DNA from: Parcubacteria group bacterium GW2011_GWD2_38_11
GTDB lineage: Bacteria; Patescibacteriota; Minisyncoccia; Moranbacterales; GWC2-37-73
Reading direction: 5' to 3'
Assembly: GCA_000992325.1 (NCBI GenBank)
Contig: LBTZ01000010.1
Span: 1-39,885, forward strand
DNA: 39,885 nt
Shown here piece after piece: positions 25,467-31,940 of this stretch (position 1 is its first letter; each line of letters begins with the position of its first letter). The position numbers and the translations under genes were made by a program. The notes beneath the pieces were generated by a model. That model ran no database searches. It had not been told where the DNA came from and worked only from the letters and a program-made list of their open reading frames with translations.

Positions 25467-25553
25467 CGGAGAAGGAGGGATTCGAACCCTCGAAGGGTTT
25501 TACCCCTTGCCACGTTAGCAGTGTGGTTCTTTCGGCCTCTCAGACACTTCTCC
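25467..25553 (-). tRNA. tRNA-Ser (GCT)
   Basis: 87 nt on the minus strand. Acceptor stem GGAGAAG/CTTCTCC, anticodon loop CTGCTAA (GCT), long variable arm CAAGGGGTAAAACCCTT, T loop TTCGAAT, discriminator G73 as expected for Ser. CCA is not encoded. Confidence 0.95.
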
Positions 25554-25572
25554 GTAAAATTATTCATTTGTG

Positions 25573-25659
25573 AGGAAGCAGTGGGATTCGAACCCACGAT
25601 GGGTTTTACCCCATGACAGTTTTCAAGACTGTTTCCTTCAACCTCTCGGACATGCTTCC
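25573..25659 (-). tRNA. tRNA-Ser (TGA)
   Basis: 87 nt on the minus strand. Acceptor GGAAGCA/TGCTTCC, anticodon loop CTTGAAA (TGA), long variable arm ATGGGGTAAAACCCAT, T loop TTCGAAT. Position 73 reads T rather than the usual G of bacterial Ser tRNAs. It sits 17 bases downstream of the homing-endonuclease stop codon and 19 bases before tRNA-Ser(GCT). Confidence 0.94.
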
Positions 25660-25675
25660 TTATAAAATTTTACTA

Positions 25676-26377
25676 TTATCCTCTTATTTTTTTAATAATT
25701 TTGGGATTACTCGAACCTATTTCTTTTAAATATTTATCTATACTTATCTTGTTGCTCAAATATATATTCTTTTTAGAATTTTTTGTTGGCGTATGCCCCA
25801 ATATCGTCAAGTACTTTTCTAAAAATTTGAGAATATTCTCATTTTTATTCGTGACTGTAAGTTGCTTATATATATAACTTCCACCCTTGCCTTTAAAATA
25901 TTTTACACCCACCGAACCTTCCGTATCAAAAAGTCCCCTAACTGTTGCTTTCGCAAATTTAATATCGTTTTCTATCCATGTAGGAATTTTTCTTTTTTTC
26001 CCATTGAAACCTAACTTTTTCAAATAATCGCAGACGTTTTTTGACGACAGTTGTATTTCCGCTGTTCCTCTTTTTGGTCGATCTTGAGATGTTGCTAGCG
26101 CACCTGGAAATAACTTACGCAATAACTTTTCAACAAAAGTTACATATTCCGCATCAGCAATTCGATTCAAGTACACCTTAACAAAATACTTATTTACGCT
26201 GCCATCGCCAAGAAGGATTCCAAACAATTCAGCCAGTTCTTTCGTGTGGCGCTTTGGCAAGATAACATAATTTTTATTGTTCAAATTGGACCTATTCGCA
26301 CAAATAAGCGAACAGAATTTTTGAGTTTTATATTTTTTGTCGAAATTATTTCCACAAAATTTACACTTTGCATTCAT
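25676..26377 (-). CDS. free-standing LAGLIDADG homing endonuclease
   Basis: The 233-aa product has two LAGLIDADG helices: LAELFGILLGDGSV (residues 48-61, acidic Asp58) and TVRGLFDTEGSVG (145-157, Glu153), each followed by the beta-rich DNA-binding saddle. It is a single-chain pseudo-dimer. The N-terminus carries a zinc-finger-like module, CKFCGNNFD...KFCSLICANR (C5/C8, C22/C26), as in other predicted DNA-binding nucleases. It is neither inside an intron nor an intein that I can see, and it is transcribed into two tRNA-Ser genes starting 17 bases after its stop. Its target may be nearby tRNA DNA (inference). Start ATG 26377 is supported by a promoter six bases upstream. Confidence 0.92.
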   Translation of the reverse strand: MNAKCKFCGNNFDKKYKTQKFCSLICANRSNLNNKNYVILPKRHTKELAELFGILLGDGSVNKYFVKVYLNRIADAEYVTFVEKLLRKLFPGALATSQDRPKRGTAEIQLSSKNVCDYLKKLGFNGKKRKIPTWIENDIKFAKATVRGLFDTEGSVGVKYFKGKGGSYIYKQLTVTNKNENILKFLEKYLTILGHTPTKNSKKNIYLSNKISIDKYLKEIGSSNPKIIKKIRG

Positions 26378-26383
26378 GCTAAA

Positions 26384-26412
26384 ATTATAACATGAAACAT
26401 TCTACCGTTCAA
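26384..26412 (-). promoter_or_regulatory. promoter of the homing endonuclease (leaderless geometry)
   Basis: Extended -10 TGTTATAAT (TATAAT 26384-26389), 17-base spacer, TTGAAC (26407-26412). Six bases separate TATAAT from the ATG. It may also drive the two downstream tRNA-Ser genes, for which no separate promoter is evident. Confidence 0.72.
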
Positions 26413-26521
26413 CCGCTCAATGTGCGCCAAAAACAAAATGTGTCCAACAAGATATCTTATGTACCATAACACCCTATTTCGACTTTATTCATCATATCAG
26501 CTAGAAACATATTTGTAAATA

Positions 26522-26530
26522 TGCTAGAAT
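26522..26530 (+). promoter_or_regulatory. extended -10 upstream of the 26564 gene
   Basis: TGCTAGAAT (TAGAAT 26525-26530) without a recognisable -35. It predicts a ~28-nt leader. Confidence 0.45.
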
Positions 26531-26563
26531 TGGATCAGCACTACTTAAATAAATATAAAGAAT

Positions 26564-27133
26564 ATGTCATTTGACCTTAGAAATTCCAAACCACTTCATT
26601 CAGCAAATATGCCTGCTGAATCCAATGATAACCAACACAACCAAAAAGACCCCGGTGAAGAAAGAGGCGCGGGAAAAATCCTCCACCAATGGAGAGCACC
26701 TGAATTTGAAGTATATGAAAAAAGTGCGCGTTGGTATTTTGTTTTTGTTCTTTTTATTGGAGCGATGATTGTGTATGCGCTTTTCACAAACAGCCCTATT
26801 ATGGCAATTACGTTCATTTTGCTTGGCATTGTTGGCTATATTCACCTGCAAAAAGATCCACGAGTGATTTCTTTCTCTATCACTTCCAAGGGTGTGATTG
26901 CCGACAAGGAGATGTACCTATATGAAAATATACATTCTTTTTGGATTTTTTATGATCCACCTCATACCAAAACTATCAGTCTGCATACCAAAGCATCAAT
27001 GTTACCACTTGTGCACATTCCCCTTCGCGACCAAAATCCTGTGAAATTGCGCGAGCTTTTGATGAAAAATATTCCGGAAATCAAACAAGATCCGGGTTTG
27101 ATTGACGCGATTGAACGTGTTTTGCATATCTAA
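26564..27133 (+). CDS. membrane protein with PH-like cytoplasmic domain
   Basis: The 189-aa product has a hydrophilic N-terminal tail of ~40 residues, then LHQWRAPEFEVYEKSARWYFVFVLFIGAMIVYALF and a second hydrophobic segment (IMAITFILLGIVGYIHL), i.e. a two-helix hairpin. A beta-rich domain follows (VISFSITSKGVIADKEMYLYENIHSFWIFYDPP ... KTISLHTKASMLPLVHIPL) and ends in a helix (LRELLMKNIPEIKQ...IERVLHI). This order matches bacterial PH-domain-like membrane proteins frequent in CPR genomes; no enzymatic residues are seen and no function is assigned. No Shine-Dalgarno is visible. Confidence 0.8.
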   Translation: MSFDLRNSKPLHSANMPAESNDNQHNQKDPGEERGAGKILHQWRAPEFEVYEKSARWYFVFVLFIGAMIVYALFTNSPIMAITFILLGIVGYIHLQKDPRVISFSITSKGVIADKEMYLYENIHSFWIFYDPPHTKTISLHTKASMLPLVHIPLRDQNPVKLRELLMKNIPEIKQDPGLIDAIERVLHI

Positions 27134-27256
27134 CCAACTTACAACTAACAACAAATAACGTACGACAAGGGTTCAAGTGTTGCCTTTTTTTGTATTTTGT
27201 TGTAAGTTATAAGTTGTTAGTTGTTAGTTGTTAGTTGTGGGTTGTGGGTTGTTAGT
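27133..27256. repeat. AACTTACAACTAACAAC / GTTGTAAGTTATAAGTTG repeat spacer
   Basis: CCAACTTACAACTAACAACA, then after a short interval the complementary TTGTTGTAAGTTATAAGTTG, GTTAGTTGTTAGTTGTTAG and GTTGTGGGTTGTGGGTTG. The arms can pair into a long hairpin, probably also ending the 26564 transcript. It belongs to the word family found inside ligA. Confidence 0.75.
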
Positions 27257-27266
27257 CACAAGAGAA

Positions 27267-27339
27267 GTCCTTGTAGCTCAGTGGATAGAGCGTCTGGTTG
27301 CGGTCCAGAAGGTCGCAGGTTCGATTCCTGCCAAGGACA
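27267..27339 (+). tRNA. tRNA-Arg (GCG)
   Basis: 73 nt. Acceptor GTCCTTG/CAAGGAC, D arm GCTC...GAGC with A20, anticodon arm TCTGG-TTGCGGT-CCAGA (anticodon GCG), T arm GCAGG-TTCGATT-CCTGC, discriminator A73. A20 and C35 are the Arg identity bases. Bacteria normally read CGN codons with ACG (inosine); an unmodified GCG anticodon is uncommon. CCA is not encoded. Confidence 0.93.
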
Positions 27340-27510
27340 CAAATAAATGAAATGAATTTGGGGACTTGGAGTGAGTAAACGATTTCACTCACGTCAGGAA
27401 TCGAACGCCGGAGCAATTTTCGTCAGCAGACAAAAATGCGAGGCGGTGGCCAGACAAATTTTTGCGTCGGCAAAAATTTAGTCGAGGCCGATTCCTGCCA
27501 AGGACACAAA
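27322..27510 (+). repeat. tRNA-Arg 3'-end direct duplication enclosing ~145 bp
   Basis: 22 bases of the tRNA 3' end (27322-27343) recur exactly at 27489-27510, in the same orientation. Between them an inverted T-arm copy, CAGGAATCGAAC (27395-27406), and a strong hairpin AGACAAATTTTTGC/GCAAAAATTTAGTC occur. There is no open frame. The layout resembles an att-type duplication or a tRNA-derived mini-element. Confidence 0.75.
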
Positions 27511-27514
27511 ATTT

Positions 27515-27571
27515 GTCGGAAAATGTCAGGAATTTAAATGTCTTGACATTTTTCGATAAAAGGAGTATAAT
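27515..27571 (+). promoter_or_regulatory. consensus promoter with overlapping dyad, upstream of the DksA/TraR-like gene
   Basis: TTGACA (27543-27548), 17 bases, TATAAT (27566-27571): a perfect sigma-70 consensus. The -35 is the right arm of an inverted repeat (TCGGAAAATGTCA ... TGACATTTTTCGA, 12 of 13 pairs) starting at ~27515, so a repressor could cover it, or the upstream arm may end tRNA transcription. Confidence 0.82.
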
Positions 27572-27640
27572 ATAAGGTTGATGTTTTTTCACAATTTTTC
27601 AGGTGCTTTGCACCCCACTTCAAGAAATGGAGGACGAAAG

Positions 27641-28111
27641 ATGCACAAAAACAACAGAGGCGCCGATTTGAAGTTAAGACTTGGTTTTGTTAATTTTGAC
27701 GAATTACCAGACATACCAATAGATCAGCAATATATTATTGCTGCTATTATCAAGGAAGAAATGCGCAAAACCTGCAGTCATGCTCGTCCCGTAGTCCCTT
27801 TAGAACCAATGCAGGAGCAAGTAAGTATTGGCAACGGCGATGGCTCAAATGGTGATATTAGCAACCGAGATGAAGATCTTAATGCCCACCAAAGTCATAA
27901 TGCTTGCCAGACAGTTGCCAATCTGCAACGCAATCTTCAAAAGATTGATGAAGGAACATTTGGGCTTTGCGACAATGAAGATTGTCAGGAGCCAATAGGC
28001 GCAGCCAGAATGTTTAATTCCCGCTTTGGTGCAACTCACTGCTTGGGTTGCCAAAGTAAACGAGAAAAAAACAGGACGCGCGGACCCGGGAGAGTGCGCA
28101 CAGTTGCCTAG
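27641..28111 (+). CDS. DksA/TraR-type C4 zinc-finger protein
   Basis: The 156-aa product has the family signature in its C-terminal third: LQKIDEGTFGLCDNEDCQEPIGAARMFNSRFGATHCLGCQSKRE, a four-Cys zinc finger in which the first pair is spaced CxxxxxC rather than CxxC. DksA/TraR proteins bind the RNA polymerase secondary channel and modulate initiation. The N-terminal ~90 residues lack a clear coiled coil with the DksA Asp tip, so the role may differ. Start ATG 27641 has the Shine-Dalgarno GGAGGA six bases before it; the ~60-nt leader contains a small GGTGC/GCACC hairpin. It has a perfect consensus promoter and an 18-bp terminator: likely highly expressed when not repressed. Confidence 0.88.
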   Translation: MHKNNRGADLKLRLGFVNFDELPDIPIDQQYIIAAIIKEEMRKTCSHARPVVPLEPMQEQVSIGNGDGSNGDISNRDEDLNAHQSHNACQTVANLQRNLQKIDEGTFGLCDNEDCQEPIGAARMFNSRFGATHCLGCQSKREKNRTRGPGRVRTVA

Positions 28112-28133
28112 GGAAAAATTTCTTGAACAAATT

Positions 28134-28176
28134 AAAACGGTTTAGATAATTATCAAATTATCTAAACCGTTTTTTT
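28134..28176 (+). terminator. strong intrinsic terminator of the DksA/TraR-like gene
   Basis: An 18-bp perfect stem (AAAACGGTTTAGATAATT and its complement), loop ATCA, followed by T7. Confidence 0.95.
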
Positions 28177-28194
28177 ATTTCCCAAAATTATCAC

Positions 28195-28223
28195 TAGATA
28201 CAAAACATCCATTGAGCTATAAT
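28195..28223 (+). promoter_or_regulatory. recG promoter (leaderless geometry)
   Basis: TATAAT 28218-28223, weak TAGATA 17 bases upstream. Six bases (CTAAGT) lie between TATAAT and ATG 28230. Confidence 0.7.
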
Positions 28224-28229
28224 CTAAGT

Positions 28230-30365
28230 ATGGATTTTTTGAAAATAAAATTGGAAAAACTGCCGCGCATAGGAATAAAATATGGTGCGATTTTAAAAAA
28301 ACTCAACATTGAAACTGTAGAGGATTTTTTGCTGCACTTCCCTTTTCGCTATGAGGATTATTCTGAGCGAATTTTGATTGAAAATCTTGCCGCTGGTGAA
28401 ACAGCAACTGTGATGGGAGAAGTTGTGCAAAGTAAATTAGTGCGCACTTGGAAAAAGAAAATGATGATCACAGAGTGTTTTGTGAGCGATGAAACTGGCA
28501 CTGTGAGAGCTGTGTGGTTCAATCAGCCATATGTCAGCGATTCGCTCACTGCCGGCAAAGGCGTGCGCCTTGCTGGAAAAATTTCACAAGATGCAAAAGG
28601 ATTATTTTTTTCAAATCCTGCGTGGGAACTTTCTTCGCGCACCCCAACCAACACAGGACGGCTTGTGCCAATATATCCAGAAACTGAAGGGCTAACTTCA
28701 AAATGGATTCGTTGGCAGATGCAAAGTATGATCAAATATGCCGATGAGCTTATCGATCCGATTCCAGAAAATATTTTAAAGGGTTTGCATTTGCCAATTT
28801 TAAGCGAAGCTGTAAAATCTTTGCATTTTCCAAAAACTCTTAAAGAATTTGAACTTGCGCAAAAACGATTCGCTTTCCAGCAAATATTCTTGGTGCAACT
28901 TGCAACTCAACGAGTCAAAATTTCTTGGGACAAGCAAAATGCTGTTTCAATTGCCTTTAATGAAACATTAACAAAATATTTTGTCCAGTCACTCCCCTTC
29001 GCCCTCACTGATGCTCAACGCAAAGCCGCATTTCAAATTTTGAAAGATCTGGAAAAACCTTTGCCGATGAATCGTTTACTCAACGGCGATGTCGGCAGTG
29101 GCAAAACAATCGTGGCCGCAATGGCCAGCTTGTCAGCCATTAACGCTGGTTTTCAAGTGTCATTAATGGCTCCGACGGAAGTTTTGGCACGACAACACTA
29201 TATAACATTTTGTGAAATTTTAAAGAATAGCGATATAAAAATTGCATTACTCACTAATTCATACAAGGAGATAAAGAATTTCCAATTTCCAATTTCCAAT
29301 TTCCAATCAAATCCCAATGAAAAAATTTCAAAAAATAAAAGTAGGGAGGACCTGTTATCCAAATTAAAATCTGGCGAAATAAATCTCGTCATCGGGACGC
29401 ATGCGATAATTCAGGATGACATTCGTTTCAAAAACTTAGCCTTGGTAATTGTGGATGAACAGCATCGCTTCGGAGTTAATCAACGAGCTTTCCTGCAACA
29501 AAAAATAGAGGAAATAAACGATGGTTTGCCAAACAAAATACCTCATTTATTAACAATGACTGCCACACCGATTCCGCGCACCTTGACGCTGGCTTTTTTT
29601 GGCAATCTCGACATCTCGGTGCTGGATGAAATGCCAAAAAATAGACTTCCTATTATCACTGAAATTATTTTGCCAAGCAAGAGAAAAGATGCGTATGATT
29701 TCGTGCACAAAGAAATTTCCAAAGGTCATCAAGCTTTCATTATTTTTCCACTCGTAGAAGAATCAGAAAAACTAACTGAACTTAAGGCTGCCACTCAAGA
29801 GCATACAAGATTGTCGCGGGAAATTTTTCCAGATTTAAAATTAGGACTTCTGCACGGCAAATTAAAAGCAAGTGAAAAAGAGCAGGTGATGGCTGATTTT
29901 AAGGATAAAAAATATGACATCTTGGTCGCCACAAGCGTGGTGGAAGTTGGCATTGATATCCCAAATGCTACTGTTATTATGATTGAAGATGCAGAAAGAT
30001 TTGGTCTCTCGCAACTTCATCAATTTCGCGGACGAGTCGGCAGATCAGACAAACAATCATATTGTTTTCTTTTTACTGGGAGCAAAACCATCAAAGCAAA
30101 ATCACGTCTGAGTGCTATGGAAAAAACATCCAGCGGTTTTGCGATTGCCGAAGAAGATTTGAAACTGCGCGGTCCGGGAGAATTTCTTGGCACGCGACAA
30201 TCAGGCCTTCCTGACATTGCAATGGAACATCTGTCGAACGTAAAACTAATTGAAATCGCTCAGGATTATGCTGAGCAGACCTTACAAGACAGCCCCGATT
30301 TGAAAGATTACCCTCTTTTGCAAAAAGAACTTGGAAAATTTCAACAAAATATACACCTTGAGTAA
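28230..30365 (+). CDS. recG: ATP-dependent DNA helicase RecG
   Basis: The 711-aa SF2 helicase remodels stalled forks and Holliday junctions. An N-terminal wedge/OB domain (residues ~1-200; PFRYEDYSERILIENL, GETATVMGEVV) is followed by motif I GDVGSGKTIVAAMA, motif II DEQHRFG, motif III MTATPIPRTL and C-terminal motifs LVATSVVEVGIDIPNATVMI-like, HQFRGRVGRS and the TRG region DLKLRGPGEFLGTRQSG. Between motif Ia and motif II there is an odd insert, NFQFPISNFQSNPNEK, encoded by AATTTCC tandem words also used in spacers. ATG 28230 is chosen; the in-frame extension (SYNLS) reads the TATAAT box. It is monocistronic, after the DksA-like gene's terminator. Confidence 0.97.
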   Translation: MDFLKIKLEKLPRIGIKYGAILKKLNIETVEDFLLHFPFRYEDYSERILIENLAAGETATVMGEVVQSKLVRTWKKKMMITECFVSDETGTVRAVWFNQPYVSDSLTAGKGVRLAGKISQDAKGLFFSNPAWELSSRTPTNTGRLVPIYPETEGLTSKWIRWQMQSMIKYADELIDPIPENILKGLHLPILSEAVKSLHFPKTLKEFELAQKRFAFQQIFLVQLATQRVKISWDKQNAVSIAFNETLTKYFVQSLPFALTDAQRKAAFQILKDLEKPLPMNRLLNGDVGSGKTIVAAMASLSAINAGFQVSLMAPTEVLARQHYITFCEILKNSDIKIALLTNSYKEIKNFQFPISNFQSNPNEKISKNKSREDLLSKLKSGEINLVIGTHAIIQDDIRFKNLALVIVDEQHRFGVNQRAFLQQKIEEINDGLPNKIPHLLTMTATPIPRTLTLAFFGNLDISVLDEMPKNRLPIITEIILPSKRKDAYDFVHKEISKGHQAFIIFPLVEESEKLTELKAATQEHTRLSREIFPDLKLGLLHGKLKASEKEQVMADFKDKKYDILVATSVVEVGIDIPNATVIMIEDAERFGLSQLHQFRGRVGRSDKQSYCFLFTGSKTIKAKSRLSAMEKTSSGFAIAEEDLKLRGPGEFLGTRQSGLPDIAMEHLSNVKLIEIAQDYAEQTLQDSPDLKDYPLLQKELGKFQQNIHLE
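29278..29315. repeat. AATTTCC tandem repeat inside recG
   Basis: Four-fold AATTTCCAATTTCC tandem in frame, read as NFQFPISNFQSNP. The same word (GAATTTCCAATTTTG) occurs in the 119-bp repeats flanking gatC. Confidence 0.75.
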
Positions 30366-30437
30366 TATTTTCTATTTTGCTATAGTTATTAGGTAATTTG
30401 CTGCTCAAAAAAATGTTTTATTTGCACAGCATACTTT

Positions 30438-30556
30438 TAATTTTCAATTTACAATTTTCAATTTTCATTCAATTTTCAAGTTTTCAATGTTTCAATATTT
30501 GTTTCATTGATAATTCATTGTAAATTGATCATTGAGAATTGATAATTGAAATTTTT
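30438..30556. repeat. AT-rich 'TTTTCAATTTACAATTTTCAA' palindromic repeat spacer
   Basis: Variants of TTTTCAATTTACAA are followed by the complementary GTAAATTGATCATTGAGAA. The first 25 bases (30438-30462) are the exact reverse complement of 879-903. The spacer ends at the next start codon and has no Shine-Dalgarno. Confidence 0.75.
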
Positions 30557-30558
30557 TT

Positions 30559-31494
30559 ATGGAAGAAAAAATTTTCAAGGCTTATGACATTCGAGGACTT
30601 TATCCTCAAGATTTAAATGGGCAAGACGCGTATCAGATTGGACGTGCAATTGTGCAGCATACTGATGCAAAAACCATTGTGATCGGAGCTGATATGCGCA
30701 CATCTTCTCCGGAAATTTGTGATGGATTGATGCGAGGAATCACTGAACAAGGAGCTGATATTATCAACATTGGCCTGGTGAGCACGCCAATGTTATATTT
30801 TGCTTCTTGGAAATTAGAAGTTGACGGCGGTGTTATGATTACAGCATCGCACAACACTGCTGAGTGGAATGGTCTTAAGCTTTGCAAAAAAAATGCGGTG
30901 CCAATTGGCGAAGGAGATGGGATGGAAGAAATTCGCGATCTTGCACTTGGCGGAAAATTCACACAAAGCGAAATCATTGGAACAATAGAAAACAATGAAA
31001 CATTAAAAAGCGAATATTTTGAATATATTTCAAGCTTCTTTAAAAAGGGACTTGGCAAGAAAAAAATTGTCATTGATTTTGCAAATTCTGTCGGCGCATT
31101 GGACAAAAATATTTTTGAAAAATTTTCTGATGATATTGAGCCTGTTTATCTTTTTGAAGAACTGGATGGAACTTTTCCAAATCATGAGGCAAATCCACTG
31201 AAACTTGAAACTCTCAAAGCTTTGCAGGAAAAAGTGCTAGCGGAAAATGCTGATCTAGGAATTTCCTATGATGGCGACGCTGATCGGGTTGGTTTTGTTG
31301 ATGAAAAAGGAGAAATAGTTCCAATGGATTATATGATAGCCCTGCTTGCTGAAGAAACTTTAAAGAAATATCCAGGAGGAACTGTCCTGATGGACCTTAG
31401 ATCTTCCAATGCAGTTAAGGAAGTTATTGAAGAAGCTGGAGGAAAAGTGCATCGTTGGACATTCCTTAATCAAAGGGCAGATGCGCAAAGATGA
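30559..31494 (+). pseudogene. phosphomannomutase/phosphoglucomutase, 5' part (frameshifted)
   Basis: The first ~300 residues of an alpha-D-phosphohexomutase, which interconverts hexose 6- and 1-phosphates for nucleotide-sugar supply. Visible: start FKAYDIRGLYP, active-site loop TASHNTAEWNG with phospho-Ser97 (Thr replaces the usual Pro after Asn), metal loop DGDADRVGF (Asp238/240/242). Family sequence continues to EEAGGKVHR (near 31460), after which the frame reads unrelated WTFLNQRADAQR and stops. The family continues in the +1 frame at 31465 (VGHSLIKGQMRKDDAIF). About two or three residues of the usual 'R-T/R-VGH' are missing, consistent with a small deletion (about 8 bases) or a sequencing error. 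The rest is well conserved, so loss is recent or apparent. Confidence 0.85.
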
Positions 31495-31888
31495 TGCAAT
31501 TTTTGCCGGAGAACTTTCTGGACATTATTTTTTTGAAGAAAATTCCAAAGCCGAAATGACCACCCTAGCTGTAATTACATTGTTAAATCTAATGAATGAA
31601 ACAGGCAAGAAAATGTCAGAGTTAACTGAAAATCTTAAGCGATACTTTCATAGTGGAGAGATAAATTCGGACGTTGAAGATAAGATTGGAATGATGAATA
31701 AGCTTAAAGAAATTTACAGCGAAGGCACAATAGATGAGTTGGATGGTGTGCGGATTGATTTTGCAGATTGGTGGTTCAATGTCAGAGCCTCAAACACTGA
31801 ACCAAAACTGCGCCTTAATCTTGAAGCAAAAACAAAAGAATTGATGGAACAAAAGCGCGACGAATTGCTTGCCATTATCAGAGGATAA
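31409..31888 (+). pseudogene. phosphomannomutase/phosphoglucomutase, 3' part (frameshifted)
   Basis: The remaining ~140 family residues are in the next frame: VGHSLIKGQMRKDDAIFAGELSGHYFF includes the sugar-binding GE-SGH loop, and RASNTEPKLRLNLEA the phosphate-binding loop. The apparent N-terminus MQLRKLLKKLEEKC before 31465 is out-of-frame translation of the 5' part. Both halves together give ~440 residues, close to the usual length. It is followed by a bidirectional terminator. Function would require frameshifting or an undamaged allele. Confidence 0.85.
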
Positions 31889-31905
31889 AAAAACTTTTTC
31901 ACAAA

Positions 31906-31936
31906 AAAACGAGCTTGCTTTGCGCAGGCTCGTTTT
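31906..31936. terminator. bidirectional terminator between convergent genes
   Basis: AAAACGAGC ... GCTCGTTTT, between the phosphohexomutase (plus) and the receiver gene (minus, stop 31941). Confidence 0.82.
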
Positions 31937-31940
31937 AAAT

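Noticed and set aside
25676-26377. Intein or intron-encoded status of the endonuclease
   Set aside because: The frame has its own promoter and start/stop, no flanking extein sequence, and the neighbouring tRNAs are intact.
27267-27339. Reading the 27267 tRNA as tRNA-His
   Set aside because: The anticodon is GCG, not GTG, there is no extra G at -1, and the Arg identity bases A20 and C35 are present.
27345-27592. Minus-strand frame 27389-27592 as a gene
   Set aside because: It covers the tRNA-end duplication and the consensus promoter, and reads as low-quality Lys/Arg/Phe sequence without homology signals.
31440-31480. Programmed +1 frameshift in the phosphohexomutase
   Set aside because: No slippery stop context is present, and family residues are missing at the junction, so a deletion or sequence error is simpler.
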